From the NCBI GenBank assembly GCA_964413535.1, contig CAYPTB010000009.1, positions 62,001-126,000 on the forward strand: 64,000 bases of DNA, given 5' to 3'. Of the stretch, positions 26,021-35,853 are shown in pieces. Both the position numbers and the translations under genes were made by a program. The notes beneath the pieces were generated by a model. It was not told the origin of the DNA and did not search any database. It saw only the letters and a list, made by a program, of their open reading frames with translations. The DNA is from CAYPTB01 sp964413535 (GTDB taxonomy: Bacteria > Planctomycetota > UBA1135 > GCA-002686595). Every line of letters begins with the position of its first letter. The stretch's first letter is position 1.

Positions 26021-29000
26021 CTACAACTGCAGATCGATCGTCCGCAGGAGCTTCGGCGTGTCCGAGTGGCTCCACTTGGCCAGGTCGTCGTAGTCGGGAG
26101 CGGCGGCCGTCCAGTTCGCGCCCGGCGTCTGGATGACCTCGATCACGACCGTGAGCACCTGGCCCGCCTGGGCATTCGGCAGGGCGAAGACGAGGTCCGC
26201 GAAGCCGTTCACGTCGGTGAGCGCGCTCGCGATCACGAACGGTCCGGGGAGCGTCGTGTACTGCGCGCCGTCGACCGTGAAGGCCTTCGGTTGGCCGAAC
26301 GTGTCGACGTCAGCATCGCCCACGAACGCGCCGTCGAGACACAGCCGGGCGGCGACCTGATAGCCGGCCACGCCCACGGGCGGACCCGCCTTCTTCCGAT
26401 CCGCGGCCATGACGCGCAGCGTGATCGGTGAGGTCGGCGTGGCGGGCAGTTGGGTGAATTGGAGCGAGCCGACCTTGGTGCGCGGGATGCCGTTGAACGC
26501 CTTCGTGGCGAAGCTCACGACCTTCTGCTTCGGATTGCCCCAGTGATCGAAGAGCTCGACCGTCGCCCCGTAGGTCTGCTCCGGATCGAGGTTCGCGAGC
26601 ACGACGCGGTGGTGGAACGCGAAGCGACTCGTCGCGCTTCCGGCGTGGCCGGAGCCGCCGGCGCCCGTCGTCATGTAGCTCACGACCGCGCGCGACTGTT
26701 CGGTCGCTTCGAAGCGCAGGACCGCCGTCTTCGACGTCGTCCACAGCACGTCGACCGTGTCGTTCACGAAGTCGGGAGCGCCCGCGTCGGCCGTGGGGAC
26801 GCTCGCGGCGAGCGTTGGATCGGAGCCGCGATCGATCTCGTAGCCGTCCCACCATCCGTCGCCGTCGGAGTCCTGCTGCTCGGGATCGGGGTGCACGATC
26901 GCTCCGGCCCCGACGTAGGCGAGCTCGTCGGCGTTGAACATGCCGTCGCCGTCGTAGTCGACCGCGAAGCGCCGAGCCGTGCCGTAAGGCATGCCGATGA
27001 ACGTGTTCGCCGACTTGCCTTGCAGGGCCTGGTCGAGGAGAGCCTGGGTCGTCTGGGGCGGAATCGAGCTGTCCTCCGGGATCAAGCGCTGCGTGACGGG
27101 ATCCCAGTACCAGCGCATGGGGATCTCGACGCCTTGCCATTCGAAGGTCCCGATGGCCGCGAAGTCGCCGTTCATCACGCTCTGCCCACTCGACGTCGCC
27201 ATGGGCGTCGTGCACTGCGACACGAGGTAGTTCCGGACACCGTTGAACGCCGACGCGGGCGAGTCCTGGTCGACGTGGTAGACGCGGTGCGCGACCGGCG
27301 CGAGCCCGTTGTCCCACTGGTGGATGTAGTCCGTGACGTGGGAGACCTGCTCGGTCGTGAACACCGTGAGGAAGATGCCCACGAAGTGGTGCAGGTTCGC
27401 GAACAACCCGGCGTGCGTGAACGCGCCGCCGAGCGGCGGGAAATCGTCGGTGTCCGGGAGATCCGGCTGCGAGTCGACGAAATCGACTTCCTCGAGCTGC
27501 ACGCCCGGCGTGACCTTGTCGGCGTCCTGCTCCCAGCGGTAGTCCTCTTGGAAGCCGGGCACCTTGAAGTCCATCTGGTGCGGGTGGTCGTCGAGGACTC
27601 CGTCGGCGATGAAGTCGTTGCTCGTGCCCTTCGGCAAGAAGTGGCAGATCGTGCAGACCTGCACGAAGAGCCCTTGGCCGAGCGTAGCGTCGCCTTGGGG
27701 CTGGCTGAGCAAGAGCTCGGCGTGCAGGTCGGGATCCACGCGACGGCGGATGTTCTGGTTGGGGTTCGCGGTCTGCTGCAGCGAGAACACGAAGTCCTCG
27801 AACCGGTCCCATTCGGCGCCGGGAGTCGTGTCGAGCTCCGTTCCGCCGAGCAGGTTCGCGAACGCTCCGTTGAAGTCGACCATGAGCTGGTCGCCGACTC
27901 CCTCCTGCTCTCCGCGCCAGTGGAACGGGTGCACCGTCTCGAGACCCGTCAGCGACTGCGTGAGCATCGGCCCCTTGTCGTCCTTCGGTTGGCCGAGGTT
28001 CCACGCGATGCCGTCGAAGCCCCCGTCGACGTGACACGTGAGGCACGAGAAGCGATTGGCGAGCGACTTCCCGCCGTCGAACAGCGTCGCGCGACCCTCC
28101 TTGAGCTCGGGCGGCGTCGGGTCCAGGCCGAGCTCGCACTCGACCCACGGCGCCGAGAGCGAGGTCATCGCGTAGCCCAGGACGACGTTCGTCCCCCAGC
28201 AGTACACGAAGGCCGTGTTGAGCGGCTGCGAGTACACGACTGCGCGCGGAATGGACCCCGCGGGCAGGTCCCACTCGAGGAAGAACTGGCCTTGCGGAGT
28301 GAGCACCGTCACGTTGTCCGTGAGCAGTCCGACGACGAAGCAGTAGCCGCCCGGACCGAACTCGAGGTTGAAGGGCTGCCCGATCGTCTTCGCCGGGTCG
28401 TGGAACGTTCCGCCCATGCCGTCGGGGTGCAGGTCGAGGTCCAGGGGCGCTGGCGCCGTCACGACCTGCCCGGGCTGCAAGGTCATGATGCTGAGCTGGT
28501 TGAACGCGATGATCCCGTTGATTTCGGGCTCGCTCTGCAGATTGGAGTCGCGGGTGTTCGCGTCGGTGTTGAGCACCCACAGCTCGTGCGTCGCCGGGTT
28601 GATCCCGTGCGCGAAGAGCACGGTTCCGACGTGGCGAGCCGCGGGCGCCACCGCGAGCGTCGTCCCCGAGCGGTCGATGCGGAACACGTCGTAGTCGTTC
28701 AGCCCCTTCTCCACGATGCTCGTGTCGCGGCCGTCGATGATGCCGAGCGGGCCCGCGTGCCCGGTCGTTGCGAAGAAGTTGGGCCCGAGCCTGTGGACGA
28801 ACGTGTCGTTGCCCGATGCCTGCGGGACGACGAGCACGTCGCCGTTCTCGTCGACGGACAAGAAGGTGGGGTGTTTGGACGGCAGGTAGGCGACGCCCGT
28901 GATCGCGAGACTCGGGAGCTCGAGCTCCACCACCGCGTCGCTCGCCGAGCACGATACGTAGGCCTCGTTCCCGATCACCACGATGTCCGCGGGCTCGCCG

Positions 29001-29506
29001 AGCTGCCGGCCCGTCGCGGGATCCCTCATCTGCGCGACCTCGAGGATCGTCCCGGTCGCCGCGTCGAGCAGGCACACGACCCAGCTCGTGCGACACACGA
29101 CGAGCAGCCGCAGCTCCTGGCCGTCCATCCACTTCGCGATCGACACCGGCCCCGCGGGAACACCGAAGGTCGCCGACGGATTGCCGCTCACGTCGTCGAA
29201 GAAGTGGACCTGATGGTTGTGGTTGTCGACCGCCCACAAACCGTTGCCGTCGAGCACCATCGGCCGGTAGGGCGGGTTCATCAGGTTGACCCAGTCCCCC
29301 TCTAGGTTGTCGACCATCTCGTAGGGGATGGTGTCGTCCAGCGTGGGTCCTGGCACGATCGGACCCGGCACGACGGGACCCATCACCGGCCCCCCCGGCG
29401 TCGCCGTCTGCGCGTGGATGGCCTCGGCCGCGAAGACGGCCAGCGCTGCGAACGCGATCGCGCCGTTCTGAAGGAGCTCTTCGAGATTCACGTGTGCCCG
29501 CTTCAT
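26021..29506 (-). CDS. Secreted di-CxxCH protein with beta-propeller, EF-hand-like and Fn3-like regions
   Basis: 1161 residues. N-terminal signal peptide (LQNGAIAFAALAVFAAEAIHA|QT). Residues about 60-450 repeat beta-propeller blades (NHL/YVTN type, 'IAKWMDGQELRLLVVCRTSW'). Two haem motifs follow: CLTCH near residue 487 and CTICH near 616, inside a cytochrome c peroxidase-like region (MauG-type features such as 'FNGAFANLLGGTELDT'). Two calcium-loop sequences come next (DYDGDGMFNADEL and DSDGDGWWDGYE). Last are fibronectin III-like strands and a final carbohydrate-binding-like domain. The GAGG ribosome site sits about ten bases before the ATG. Inference: extracellular redox enzyme or electron carrier anchored by domains that bind polymers or calcium. 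It is convergent with the sigma-54 activator and divergent from the ECF sigma operon. Confidence 0.88.
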   Translation of the reverse strand: MKRAHVNLEELLQNGAIAFAALAVFAAEAIHAQTATPGGPVMGPVVPGPIVPGPTLDDTIPYEMVDNLEGDWVNLMNPPYRPMVLDGNGLWAVDNHNHQVHFFDDVSGNPSATFGVPAGPVSIAKWMDGQELRLLVVCRTSWVVCLLDAATGTILEVAQMRDPATGRQLGEPADIVVIGNEAYVSCSASDAVVELELPSLAITGVAYLPSKHPTFLSVDENGDVLVVPQASGNDTFVHRLGPNFFATTGHAGPLGIIDGRDTSIVEKGLNDYDVFRIDRSGTTLAVAPAARHVGTVLFAHGINPATHELWVLNTDANTRDSNLQSEPEINGIIAFNQLSIMTLQPGQVVTAPAPLDLDLHPDGMGGTFHDPAKTIGQPFNLEFGPGGYCFVVGLLTDNVTVLTPQGQFFLEWDLPAGSIPRAVVYSQPLNTAFVYCWGTNVVLGYAMTSLSAPWVECELGLDPTPPELKEGRATLFDGGKSLANRFSCLTCHVDGGFDGIAWNLGQPKDDKGPMLTQSLTGLETVHPFHWRGEQEGVGDQLMVDFNGAFANLLGGTELDTTPGAEWDRFEDFVFSLQQTANPNQNIRRRVDPDLHAELLLSQPQGDATLGQGLFVQVCTICHFLPKGTSNDFIADGVLDDHPHQMDFKVPGFQEDYRWEQDADKVTPGVQLEEVDFVDSQPDLPDTDDFPPLGGAFTHAGLFANLHHFVGIFLTVFTTEQVSHVTDYIHQWDNGLAPVAHRVYHVDQDSPASAFNGVRNYLVSQCTTPMATSSGQSVMNGDFAAIGTFEWQGVEIPMRWYWDPVTQRLIPEDSSIPPQTTQALLDQALQGKSANTFIGMPYGTARRFAVDYDGDGMFNADELAYVGAGAIVHPDPEQQDSDGDGWWDGYEIDRGSDPTLAASVPTADAGAPDFVNDTVDVLWTTSKTAVLRFEATEQSRAVVSYMTTGAGGSGHAGSATSRFAFHHRVVLANLDPEQTYGATVELFDHWGNPKQKVVSFATKAFNGIPRTKVGSLQFTQLPATPTSPITLRVMAADRKKAGPPVGVAGYQVAARLCLDGAFVGDADVDTFGQPKAFTVDGAQYTTLPGPFVIASALTDVNGFADLVFALPNAQAGQVLTVVIEVIQTPGANWTAAAPDYDDLAKWSHSDTPKLLRTIDLQL

Positions 29507-29722
29507 GCTCGTGCCTCGTCAGGAGTTCGGAAGGAGAGCGCGCTCGCGGGCAATGCCCCGCGGAATCGACTCGCGCTCCGCCGGCCGAGTGAGCGTCCAG
29601 AGCGCCGGGCGTCGTTTCCCCCATCTCGCAATTCCCCTCGCAATTCCCTCGGCGGCGAATCCTGAAACTCCGGAGGCTCGTCGCGACGCACGGCCCGCGC
29701 GTTCGGGAGCTTCGGCGCTCGC

Positions 29723-29728
29723 TACAAT
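29723..29728 (+). promoter_or_regulatory. Candidate -10 element TACAAT for the sigma/anti-sigma/CHAT operon
   Basis: GCTACAAT lies 21 bases before the ATG of the sigma factor gene at 29750. There is no clear TTGACA at 17 bases upstream. The same CTACnnT pattern appears before several other first genes in this window (see the finding on CTACnnT). Confidence 0.35.
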
Positions 29729-29749
29729 CGTCCGACGAGCCTTTCTCCG

Positions 29750-30367
29750 ATGGGACCCCCGACACGGACGAGTTCTCCCGCGGAACGCGGAACGATTGGC
29801 TCCCGGTCGACGCCAACCTCGCACGACGACGACCTGCGCCTGGTCCGCGACGTGAGCGGGGGGGGATCGGAAGCCGTGGCGCGCTTCGTGGAGCGCATGC
29901 GTTGCGTGCCGGCGATCCTCGCCGCGCAGAACGCGCGCCTCGGCAGTCCCTTGGAGCGCGAGGACCTGGCAGACGTCGTCCAGGACACGCTGGCGGTCGT
30001 ATGGACGAAACTAGGAGACTTCGCGGGCAGGGCGGCGCTGGAGACGTGGGTCTACCGCTTCTGCTTCCTCGAGCTGATGAACGGCGTGCGCCGGCGGAAG
30101 AAACGCCAGGCGCCCGCTGAGGAAGCTTCGATGGAACCCACGGCGCCCAAGGAGCCCGCCATGCGCGAGTACGCCTTCCTCCACCGCGGTCTCGAACGCA
30201 TCGGTCTGCCGTGGGCGGACGTCATCCGCTTGAAGCACTTCGAGGAGCTCACTTTCGACGAGATCGGCTCGCGGCTCGCGATCTCGCCCAACACCGCCAA
30301 GACGCAGTACTACCGGGGCATGACGCGACTGCGCGACGTCCTGGCCGGGGAGGCCCGCTCACGATGA
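29750..30367 (+). CDS. ECF-type RNA polymerase sigma factor
   Basis: 205 residues. Region 2 is recognisable as DLADVVQDTLAVVWTKLGDF, with WVYRFCFLELMNGVRRRKK after it. Region 4 is the C-terminal helix-turn-helix (LTFDEIGSRLAISPNTAKTQYYRGM). The N-terminus has 30 Ser/Pro/Thr-rich residues before region 2. The stop codon overlaps the start of the next gene as ATGA, so it is co-translated with the anti-sigma-like protein. Family knowledge: such sigma factors are released from a membrane anti-sigma on a signal. The promoter it recognises is unknown. A CTACAAT box sits just upstream and might be its own target. Confidence 0.9.
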   Translation: MGPPTRTSSPAERGTIGSRSTPTSHDDDLRLVRDVSGGGSEAVARFVERMRCVPAILAAQNARLGSPLEREDLADVVQDTLAVVWTKLGDFAGRAALETWVYRFCFLELMNGVRRRKKRQAPAEEASMEPTAPKEPAMREYAFLHRGLERIGLPWADVIRLKHFEELTFDEIGSRLAISPNTAKTQYYRGMTRLRDVLAGEARSR

Positions 30368-31038
30368 GCTCCGCGGACGAGGACGAGCTCTTCGAGCGCC
30401 TGCTCTCGGGCGATCTCGACCCCGCCTCGCCGGAAGCCCTGCGGCTCTTCGAGGACGCCGGGAAACGCCTGCGCTTCGCCGAGCTCGGCCAGCTCGCCGC
30501 GTCCCTCGAGGCCGCCGGCCGCGAGCAGCGCGCGGTCCTGGCGGTCGCGCGCGACGCCGTGCACGAAGCCGCGCTCCCGGGCGCTGAACGCGTGGAGCCC
30601 GTCCTCTCCGAGCTCGCGCGATCCGCGGGCACGCGCCCCCGCGGTCTCCCATGGCGACTCCTCGCCGCCGCCGCCGTGCTGTTCGCTCTGTTCGGCTCCG
30701 TGTGGTGGCTCGGGTCGGAGCCCGTCCGGACGAACGGCGACGAGCGTTTCCTCGGAGGCGAGGAGCTCGAGCTCGGTCCGCTCGAGCGAACGGCGGGCGC
30801 GGACGGGCGCAGCGTCGTGCGTTGGCGTTCGAAGCTCCCCGCGGGAGGATGGTACACGCTCGAGATCTGGGCGGCCGACGCGCCGGAGGGCGCGCTCCCG
30901 CTCGTGCGCGAGACGGAGCTGGAGGAGAGCGAGTGGACGACGAGCGAAGACTTGCCGGCGAACCTGCGCATCCGCGTGCGCGCCTTCGGGCCCGGCGGTC
31001 TGGTCCGAGGCGTGCTCGACGAGCGCTCTCCTCCCTGA
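30364..31038 (+). CDS. Membrane anti-sigma-like factor
   Basis: 224 residues. The acidic cytoplasmic N-terminus opens with an 'ELFERLLSGDLDPASPEALRLFE' type motif (about 6-28), as in planctomycetal anti-sigma-like proteins paired with ECF factors. One membrane helix (about 100-120, LLAAAAVLFALFGSVWWL) is followed by an exported beta domain (about 130-224) with WYTLEIW and LRIRVRAFGPGG. Position right after the sigma factor gene, in a 4-base ATGA overlap, is the main support for the role. There is no classic zinc-binding HxxxCxxC motif. It is also overlapped by the front of the CHAT gene. Confidence 0.78.
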   Translation: MSSADEDELFERLLSGDLDPASPEALRLFEDAGKRLRFAELGQLAASLEAAGREQRAVLAVARDAVHEAALPGAERVEPVLSELARSAGTRPRGLPWRLLAAAAVLFALFGSVWWLGSEPVRTNGDERFLGGEELELGPLERTAGADGRSVVRWRSKLPAGGWYTLEIWAADAPEGALPLVRETELEESEWTTSEDLPANLRIRVRAFGPGGLVRGVLDERSPP

Positions 31039-33737
31039 CGCTCGCCGCGCTGATTCTGCTCGCAGGAACGAACGCCGCTCAGACTTCGGTCGACGAACTT
31101 CCGGCGGATCGCTACTTCGCGCGCGTGGTCGAGCTGTTCGGCGAGCTGCCGAGCCCGTCGCCGGAACGCGAAGCCGCGATCGCGTTCGAACTCCTCGACG
31201 TCGCGGCCGCGCTCGAGCCGTTCGCCGAGCAAGACGTCGCCGCGAGTCGCGCCTTCGCGCGCGCCATGATCGCGCTCGGCCTCGTCTCCGAGGACGCGCG
31301 CCAGGGCATGCCGCTCGAGGCGTGTTGGGAGCGCGCGCGTGGGACCTACGCTCGGCTCCCGCCGTGGGAGAGCGCCGACCTCGAGCTCGAGATCGGCCAG
31401 ACGCTGCGCCGCCAGGGCCGCATGGGCGAAGCGCGCGACGTGCTCGTTCGCGCGTTGCCCGCGCTCGATCCGGTGCCGCGGCCGTGGGCGCTCGTCCTCC
31501 TCGCGGACATCGATCGCCTGCGCGGCGAGAGCGACCTCGCGCTGGAGGGGCTCGACCAGGCCGAGGCCCTGCTCGACGGCGACGTCGAGTTCCACGCGCG
31601 CATCCGGCCGATCGTCTTCGGGTTGCGCGGGATCCTTCACCTCGAGCTCGGGCTGCTCGACGAGGCCGCGCGTTGGATCGAGCTCGAGCGCCGCTCGGCC
31701 GTAGAGCGCGGAGACTCCGACGGCCTGCGCACCGCGCGCATCCACCGCGCGGCGCTCCTGTGCGCCAACTTGCGCGAGGTCGCCGTCGCCCGCGAAGTGC
31801 AAGCGGACATGGAAGAGGAGCTCGCGCGCGCAGGTCCGCCCGCCGCTCGCGCCGTGCTGCTCGCGATCCATGCGCGCGTGCGCGCCGAGCTCGCGCTCGC
31901 CGGAGTCGAGGGCGAAGGGCTCGACGAGGCACGGAGCGAGCTCGAGGAAGCGCTCGCGAGCCCTCACCTGGACCTCGAGGACCGCGTGGGGACGCGGCTC
32001 GCACTCGCGCGCGTGCGACTGGCCGCGGGCGAGCCGGACGCGGCGGCGGAGGAGCTCGAACGCGCTCGCGGCGACGTCGAGCGGCTGACGGCGGGACTCC
32101 CCGGCGCGGGCCGCGCGCGCGACCGCGGCCTGCTCGCGGCCGTGCGCGTCGAGATCGCACTGGTGCGACGAGCGACGACGGGCGACGCGGAGGGCTCCGA
32201 CTCCCAAGCAATCGATGGCGCGGAGCTCGGGGCGGCGGTCACGCAGGCCGAACGAGCATTCGACGCCCTGCTCGGCGAGTGGGGACGCACCGCGTTGCGG
32301 CGGGGCGGCGTCGGCTACCTGCACTTCCACGAGCGCCTGCTCGTGATCGACGCGCTCGTGCGCGCCGACCTCGAGCGCTTGCCCGGCGAGGCGGGCGTGC
32401 GCTCGGCGCTCGAGCGCGTGCTGCGCGCCCAGGCTCTCTCGACCTTGGCGCGCGAGCTCGAAGCGCGACCCGCGAGCGTCGAGGACGCGCGCGCGTTGCA
32501 GGGAGAGCGCGGGGGAGCGCTCGTGTACCTCTCGTCGCTCGAGCGCTCGCACGTCTTCGCGCTGGATCGCTTCGCGCTCCGGCATGCGGAGCTCCCTTCC
32601 GCGGTGGAGCTCGAGGAGGCCGTGCGCGAGCACACGGCCTTGCTGGAGAGCCCTCCGCGACTGCGCGGCGGGGATTCGGGCGAGCTCGAGCGCGCGGGTC
32701 GCCGTCTGGCCGACCTGCTCGTCCCGAGCGCGATCCGCGCGCAGGTCGAAGGGTGGGACGCCGTGACGATCGTCGGCGCGGAGCTCTTCGGCTCGCCGTC
32801 GTTCGAGAGCCTGTCCTGGGGTGGTCGCGAGGTGTTGGGGCTTTCCTCCGCGCTCGCCTACGTCCCGTCGTTGTCGCTGTGGCTCGCCCTGGAGGGACGC
32901 GCCGCGGCGCGCATCCGAGGCGGCGTCGCCACGGACGGCGACGCGTTGATCCTCGCCGTTCCCGGCCCGTCGGATCCCGCGCTCGCGCGCTGGCCCAAAC
33001 TCGAGCCGCTGCCCCTCGAGAGAGAAGAGCTGACGCAGCTCGCCAACCGCATCGGCCGCGCAGGCGCGCGCGTGTCCGTGCGCTTCGGCGCCGCGGTCAC
33101 GCCGTCCTGCCTCGACGCACTCGCGCCGACTGCGGCTTCGGTCCTCGCGCTCTTCGCGCACGGCGTGTACGACGCCGAGCGCGAGCGTCCCGCCGGGCTC
33201 GCGCTCGCGCCGGACGACCTGGATCCCTCCGGGCTCGCGTGGTGCGAGCGCGTCGAGACCTGGAGCGTTCCCCCGCTCGTGGCGCTCTTAGCCTGCGGCG
33301 CCTCGCGCGGTCCGCTGCGCATGGGAGACGACGGCGTCTCGCACCTCGGCGGGGCGTTCCTGCGCGCGGGTGCGGAGACGGTCGTGCTCGCGCGCGGAGA
33401 TCTCGAGCTCGCCGCCGCGCGCGAGATGGGAGGCGTCTTCCTGGAATCCCTATGGGACGGCCTCTCGCCGGCGGCAGCGTTGCGAGCGGCACGGCGCAGC
33501 GTCGCGAGCGACGCGCGCTGGACCGACCCCTTCTACCACTCGCTCCTGCACGTCACGGGTCTCGCCCACCGACCGCTCTTCCCGGCCCGCGTGACGGCCG
33601 AACGCGCGGACTCGCCCGTCCCGCTGAGCGCGGCGGAGCCGAGCAAGTGGAGCGGCGCGTGGATCGCGGGCGCATTCGCCGCGCTGGCGCTCGCCGTGGC
33701 GATCGGCGCGAGGCGCGGCCGCCTCACTCGCTACTGA
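30933..33737 (+). CDS. TPR-rich CHAT-domain protein, exported and membrane-anchored (start uncertain)
   Basis: About 900-934 residues. The mature body begins after a signal peptide (SLTLAALILLAGTNAAQT). TPR-like helices fill about 60-520, then a CHAT caspase-like domain (about 560-880). Its catalytic pair should be His743 in LFAHGVYD and Cys788 in LLACGASRG, numbered from the GTG at 30933. The C-terminus has a membrane helix (GAWIAGAFAALALAVAIGA). Start: GTG at 30933 has GGAGGAG six bases ahead and gives an Arg-rich N-region, but overlaps the anti-sigma gene by 106 bases. A CTG at 31035 overlapping its stop as CTGA is the alternative. Inference: a caspase-like protease tied to the sigma switch, perhaps cleaving the anti-sigma or another envelope protein. 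Confidence 0.85.
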   Translation: MDDERRLAGEPAHPRARLRARRSGPRRARRALSSLTLAALILLAGTNAAQTSVDELPADRYFARVVELFGELPSPSPEREAAIAFELLDVAAALEPFAEQDVAASRAFARAMIALGLVSEDARQGMPLEACWERARGTYARLPPWESADLELEIGQTLRRQGRMGEARDVLVRALPALDPVPRPWALVLLADIDRLRGESDLALEGLDQAEALLDGDVEFHARIRPIVFGLRGILHLELGLLDEAARWIELERRSAVERGDSDGLRTARIHRAALLCANLREVAVAREVQADMEEELARAGPPAARAVLLAIHARVRAELALAGVEGEGLDEARSELEEALASPHLDLEDRVGTRLALARVRLAAGEPDAAAEELERARGDVERLTAGLPGAGRARDRGLLAAVRVEIALVRRATTGDAEGSDSQAIDGAELGAAVTQAERAFDALLGEWGRTALRRGGVGYLHFHERLLVIDALVRADLERLPGEAGVRSALERVLRAQALSTLARELEARPASVEDARALQGERGGALVYLSSLERSHVFALDRFALRHAELPSAVELEEAVREHTALLESPPRLRGGDSGELERAGRRLADLLVPSAIRAQVEGWDAVTIVGAELFGSPSFESLSWGGREVLGLSSALAYVPSLSLWLALEGRAAARIRGGVATDGDALILAVPGPSDPALARWPKLEPLPLEREELTQLANRIGRAGARVSVRFGAAVTPSCLDALAPTAASVLALFAHGVYDAERERPAGLALAPDDLDPSGLAWCERVETWSVPPLVALLACGASRGPLRMGDDGVSHLGGAFLRAGAETVVLARGDLELAAAREMGGVFLESLWDGLSPAAALRAARRSVASDARWTDPFYHSLLHVTGLAHRPLFPARVTAERADSPVPLSAAEPSKWSGAWIAGAFAALALAVAIGARRGRLTRY

Positions 33738-35494
33738 TGATTCATCCCGGTCGATTCCGGGACGCGCAGGTCGGGGACGTACGCGCCGGCGAGGACGCCG
33801 CTCCCGCCAGGCGGGAACACGAGGTAACCCTCGGGGATGAAGCCGAGCTGCGGGCCCGCGCCCTCGACCATGACGAGGATCTCGTAGATCAGCGGCGAGA
33901 GCGTGAGGCCGCCGAGCGAGGCCGGATGGCTCCCCACGACCGCTCCCTGCGCGTCCCGTTCGAGGAAGCGCATCTCGAAGTAGTAGACGGACTCGAAGTA
34001 GTGCCCGGACTCGGGGACTTGCACGGTGATCTGCACCGGCCACTGTGCGATGGGGAAGATCAGGTCGTCCTCGGGGCTCTGGTCGCTCGGCTCCCCGAGC
34101 TCCGCCTGGCGCCACAGGGTCACGCGCACGTCCGTGACCGGAGCCGTGAGACCCGCGGACCGGTCGAGCTCGATCGTGAGCTCGCCGTAGCTCGAGTTCT
34201 CGAGGACGAGGTAGCTCATGTCGAGCACCACCGGCTCCAGCGCGTCGTCGTCGACGTCGCCGTTCTTCGCGATGCGGAACTCGGCGCTCGCCTGCACGGC
34301 CGTCCCCACGTCCGGATCCCCGTCGCCGTCGAAGTCGGCGATGACCGGATTGGCGACGTGGCCGGGATTCGACGCGCCGGGATCGCTGAGCGGCAGGACC
34401 TCGAACCCTCCGCCGAGGGGGAAGGAGATCGCGTCGGGCGCGGCGATCGAGCGCTCGTTGTCCACCACGAAGATCTTCTGGTTGAACTGGTTCCCGATCG
34501 CGACGTCGTCGTCGCCGTCGCGATCCCAGTCGCCCGCGACGATGGAGGACGCGAGGATCCCCGCGACGTTCAGGGCGGGGTCGACGTGGGCGGCGTCGAG
34601 GGCGAAGACGAATTGCGCCGCCGCCGGGGCGGTGAGCCACACGAGCCGGTCGTAGGGCTGGTACTCGCTCTCGAGGGTCGCGAGGGAACCGCCCGCGCCG
34701 GCAGTCGCCCAGTTCCTGAGCACGTTGCTGGCGCCGTCGTGGATGCGCAGCGTGTTGGTGGTGAGCACGGCCCACTCGGCGGGCGCGACCCCGTCCCACT
34801 CGAGCGCGGTGAAGGACAGGATGGGGTTCGCGACGGTGAAGCTCGCTCCGGAGAGGGGCGAGAAAGCGAGCGGCGACTCGGAGACGACGCCCATCACGAG
34901 CAACGTGTACCCGTCCGCGGAGACTCCGGCGACGTCGGGACGGACCGTTCCCCGGATGCCGGTCGCGCGCACGAGCTGCGCTCCCGCCCACGCGCCCCCG
35001 TCGAGCTGCGTGCGCGCGAAAGCCTTCGTCGCGAAGTCCCACCAGCCGAGGTGGAGGCCGCTCGCGTCGCTGAAGACGACCGCGTCCTGACCGTCGGGTC
35101 CGCCGCCCGGATACGTGTCGAGGTCGATCGCGCCCGTCCAGGGCGTCTCGTGCGAGAGGTACAGGTCGCGCCCCGACAGGAAGAGCACCTCGTCGTCGGC
35201 GAGCAGCGCCGCGTCGAGCACGTCGTCGTCGTTGAAGCGTCCTGCGATCGTGCGGCCGAACGTCTTGCCCTCCCCGCCGGGGATCCCGTACGGGTCGAAC
35301 GGATCGGGCGGGATCCACGGAGGGCCGCCGCCAGGCCCAATCGGACTCGGCTCCACCTCGGGCGAACCGTGCGTGCCGCCGGTCTGCGCGGCGGTCGCAG
35401 CGGAGGGCGCGACGAGCGCGAGCAAGAGGACGCGCGCGGCCAGGACTCGCACGGAGTGGGACACGGTGCTCTCGGAGCGCGTCGTCTCGTTCAA
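33731..35494 (-). CDS. Secreted FG-GAP/VCBS repeat protein, 587 aa
   Basis: Start codon TTG at 35494, backed by AAGGAGG five to six bases upstream. A signal peptide (VLAARVLLLALVAPSAATA|AQ) is followed by a Pro/Gly-rich segment, then FG-GAP-like repeats with calcium-type loops (DWDRDGDDDVAIGN, DFDGDGDPDVG, FNDDDVLDAALLADD) over about 75-420, and a final beta domain. Such repeats form a seven-bladed propeller and usually bind calcium and surface ligands. The enzyme activity, if any, is not visible. It is convergent with the CHAT gene, the two frames overlapping by seven bases. Confidence 0.85.
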   Translation of the reverse strand: MNETTRSESTVSHSVRVLAARVLLLALVAPSAATAAQTGGTHGSPEVEPSPIGPGGGPPWIPPDPFDPYGIPGGEGKTFGRTIAGRFNDDDVLDAALLADDEVLFLSGRDLYLSHETPWTGAIDLDTYPGGGPDGQDAVVFSDASGLHLGWWDFATKAFARTQLDGGAWAGAQLVRATGIRGTVRPDVAGVSADGYTLLVMGVVSESPLAFSPLSGASFTVANPILSFTALEWDGVAPAEWAVLTTNTLRIHDGASNVLRNWATAGAGGSLATLESEYQPYDRLVWLTAPAAAQFVFALDAAHVDPALNVAGILASSIVAGDWDRDGDDDVAIGNQFNQKIFVVDNERSIAAPDAISFPLGGGFEVLPLSDPGASNPGHVANPVIADFDGDGDPDVGTAVQASAEFRIAKNGDVDDDALEPVVLDMSYLVLENSSYGELTIELDRSAGLTAPVTDVRVTLWRQAELGEPSDQSPEDDLIFPIAQWPVQITVQVPESGHYFESVYYFEMRFLERDAQGAVVGSHPASLGGLTLSPLIYEILVMVEGAGPQLGFIPEGYLVFPPGGSGVLAGAYVPDLRVPESTGMNHQ

Positions 35495-35853
35495 GGCTCC
35501 TCCTTCGAGATCGTCGTTCGGATGGCCGGCGCGCGTTCGCGTCGGAGCCGCGGGCGGAGTTCTCCCTTTCTAGCCTTTCCCCGCCGAAAGCGCTGGAGTC
35601 GGGCGGCCTCCGACGGCGTCCCGGGGAGAGCGCCCGGCCCCGGTTCGGGACGACTCCTCGCTCGCCGGCCTTCCGGGGCCGCGAAAGGAGGGCGCGGCGA
35701 CTCGGACGACCGAACACTCTCGAGAGCCGGGTTCCGGGCAGACGAAGCCGGCGCGACGCCTCGCGAGCTCCCCACTCGAGCCCCGCGCGCGCCCGAAGTC
35801 GGCGCAGGGCGACTCGCGGCGGATCCCGGCGCTACTCTCCTCCCCGCGCAGCC
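35495..35853. other. Divergent intergenic region without a gene
   Basis: 359 bases between the FG-GAP protein and the methyltransferase. Only two features are visible: the strong AAGGAGG ribosome site of the minus gene at its left end, and GCTACTCT at 35831-35838 before the methyltransferase ATG. Antisense frames across it are chance. Confidence 0.5.

Noticed and set aside
26450..29305. 951-codon plus-strand frame over the di-CxxCH secreted protein
   Set aside because: Antisense artefact; haem and calcium motifs are only in the minus frame.
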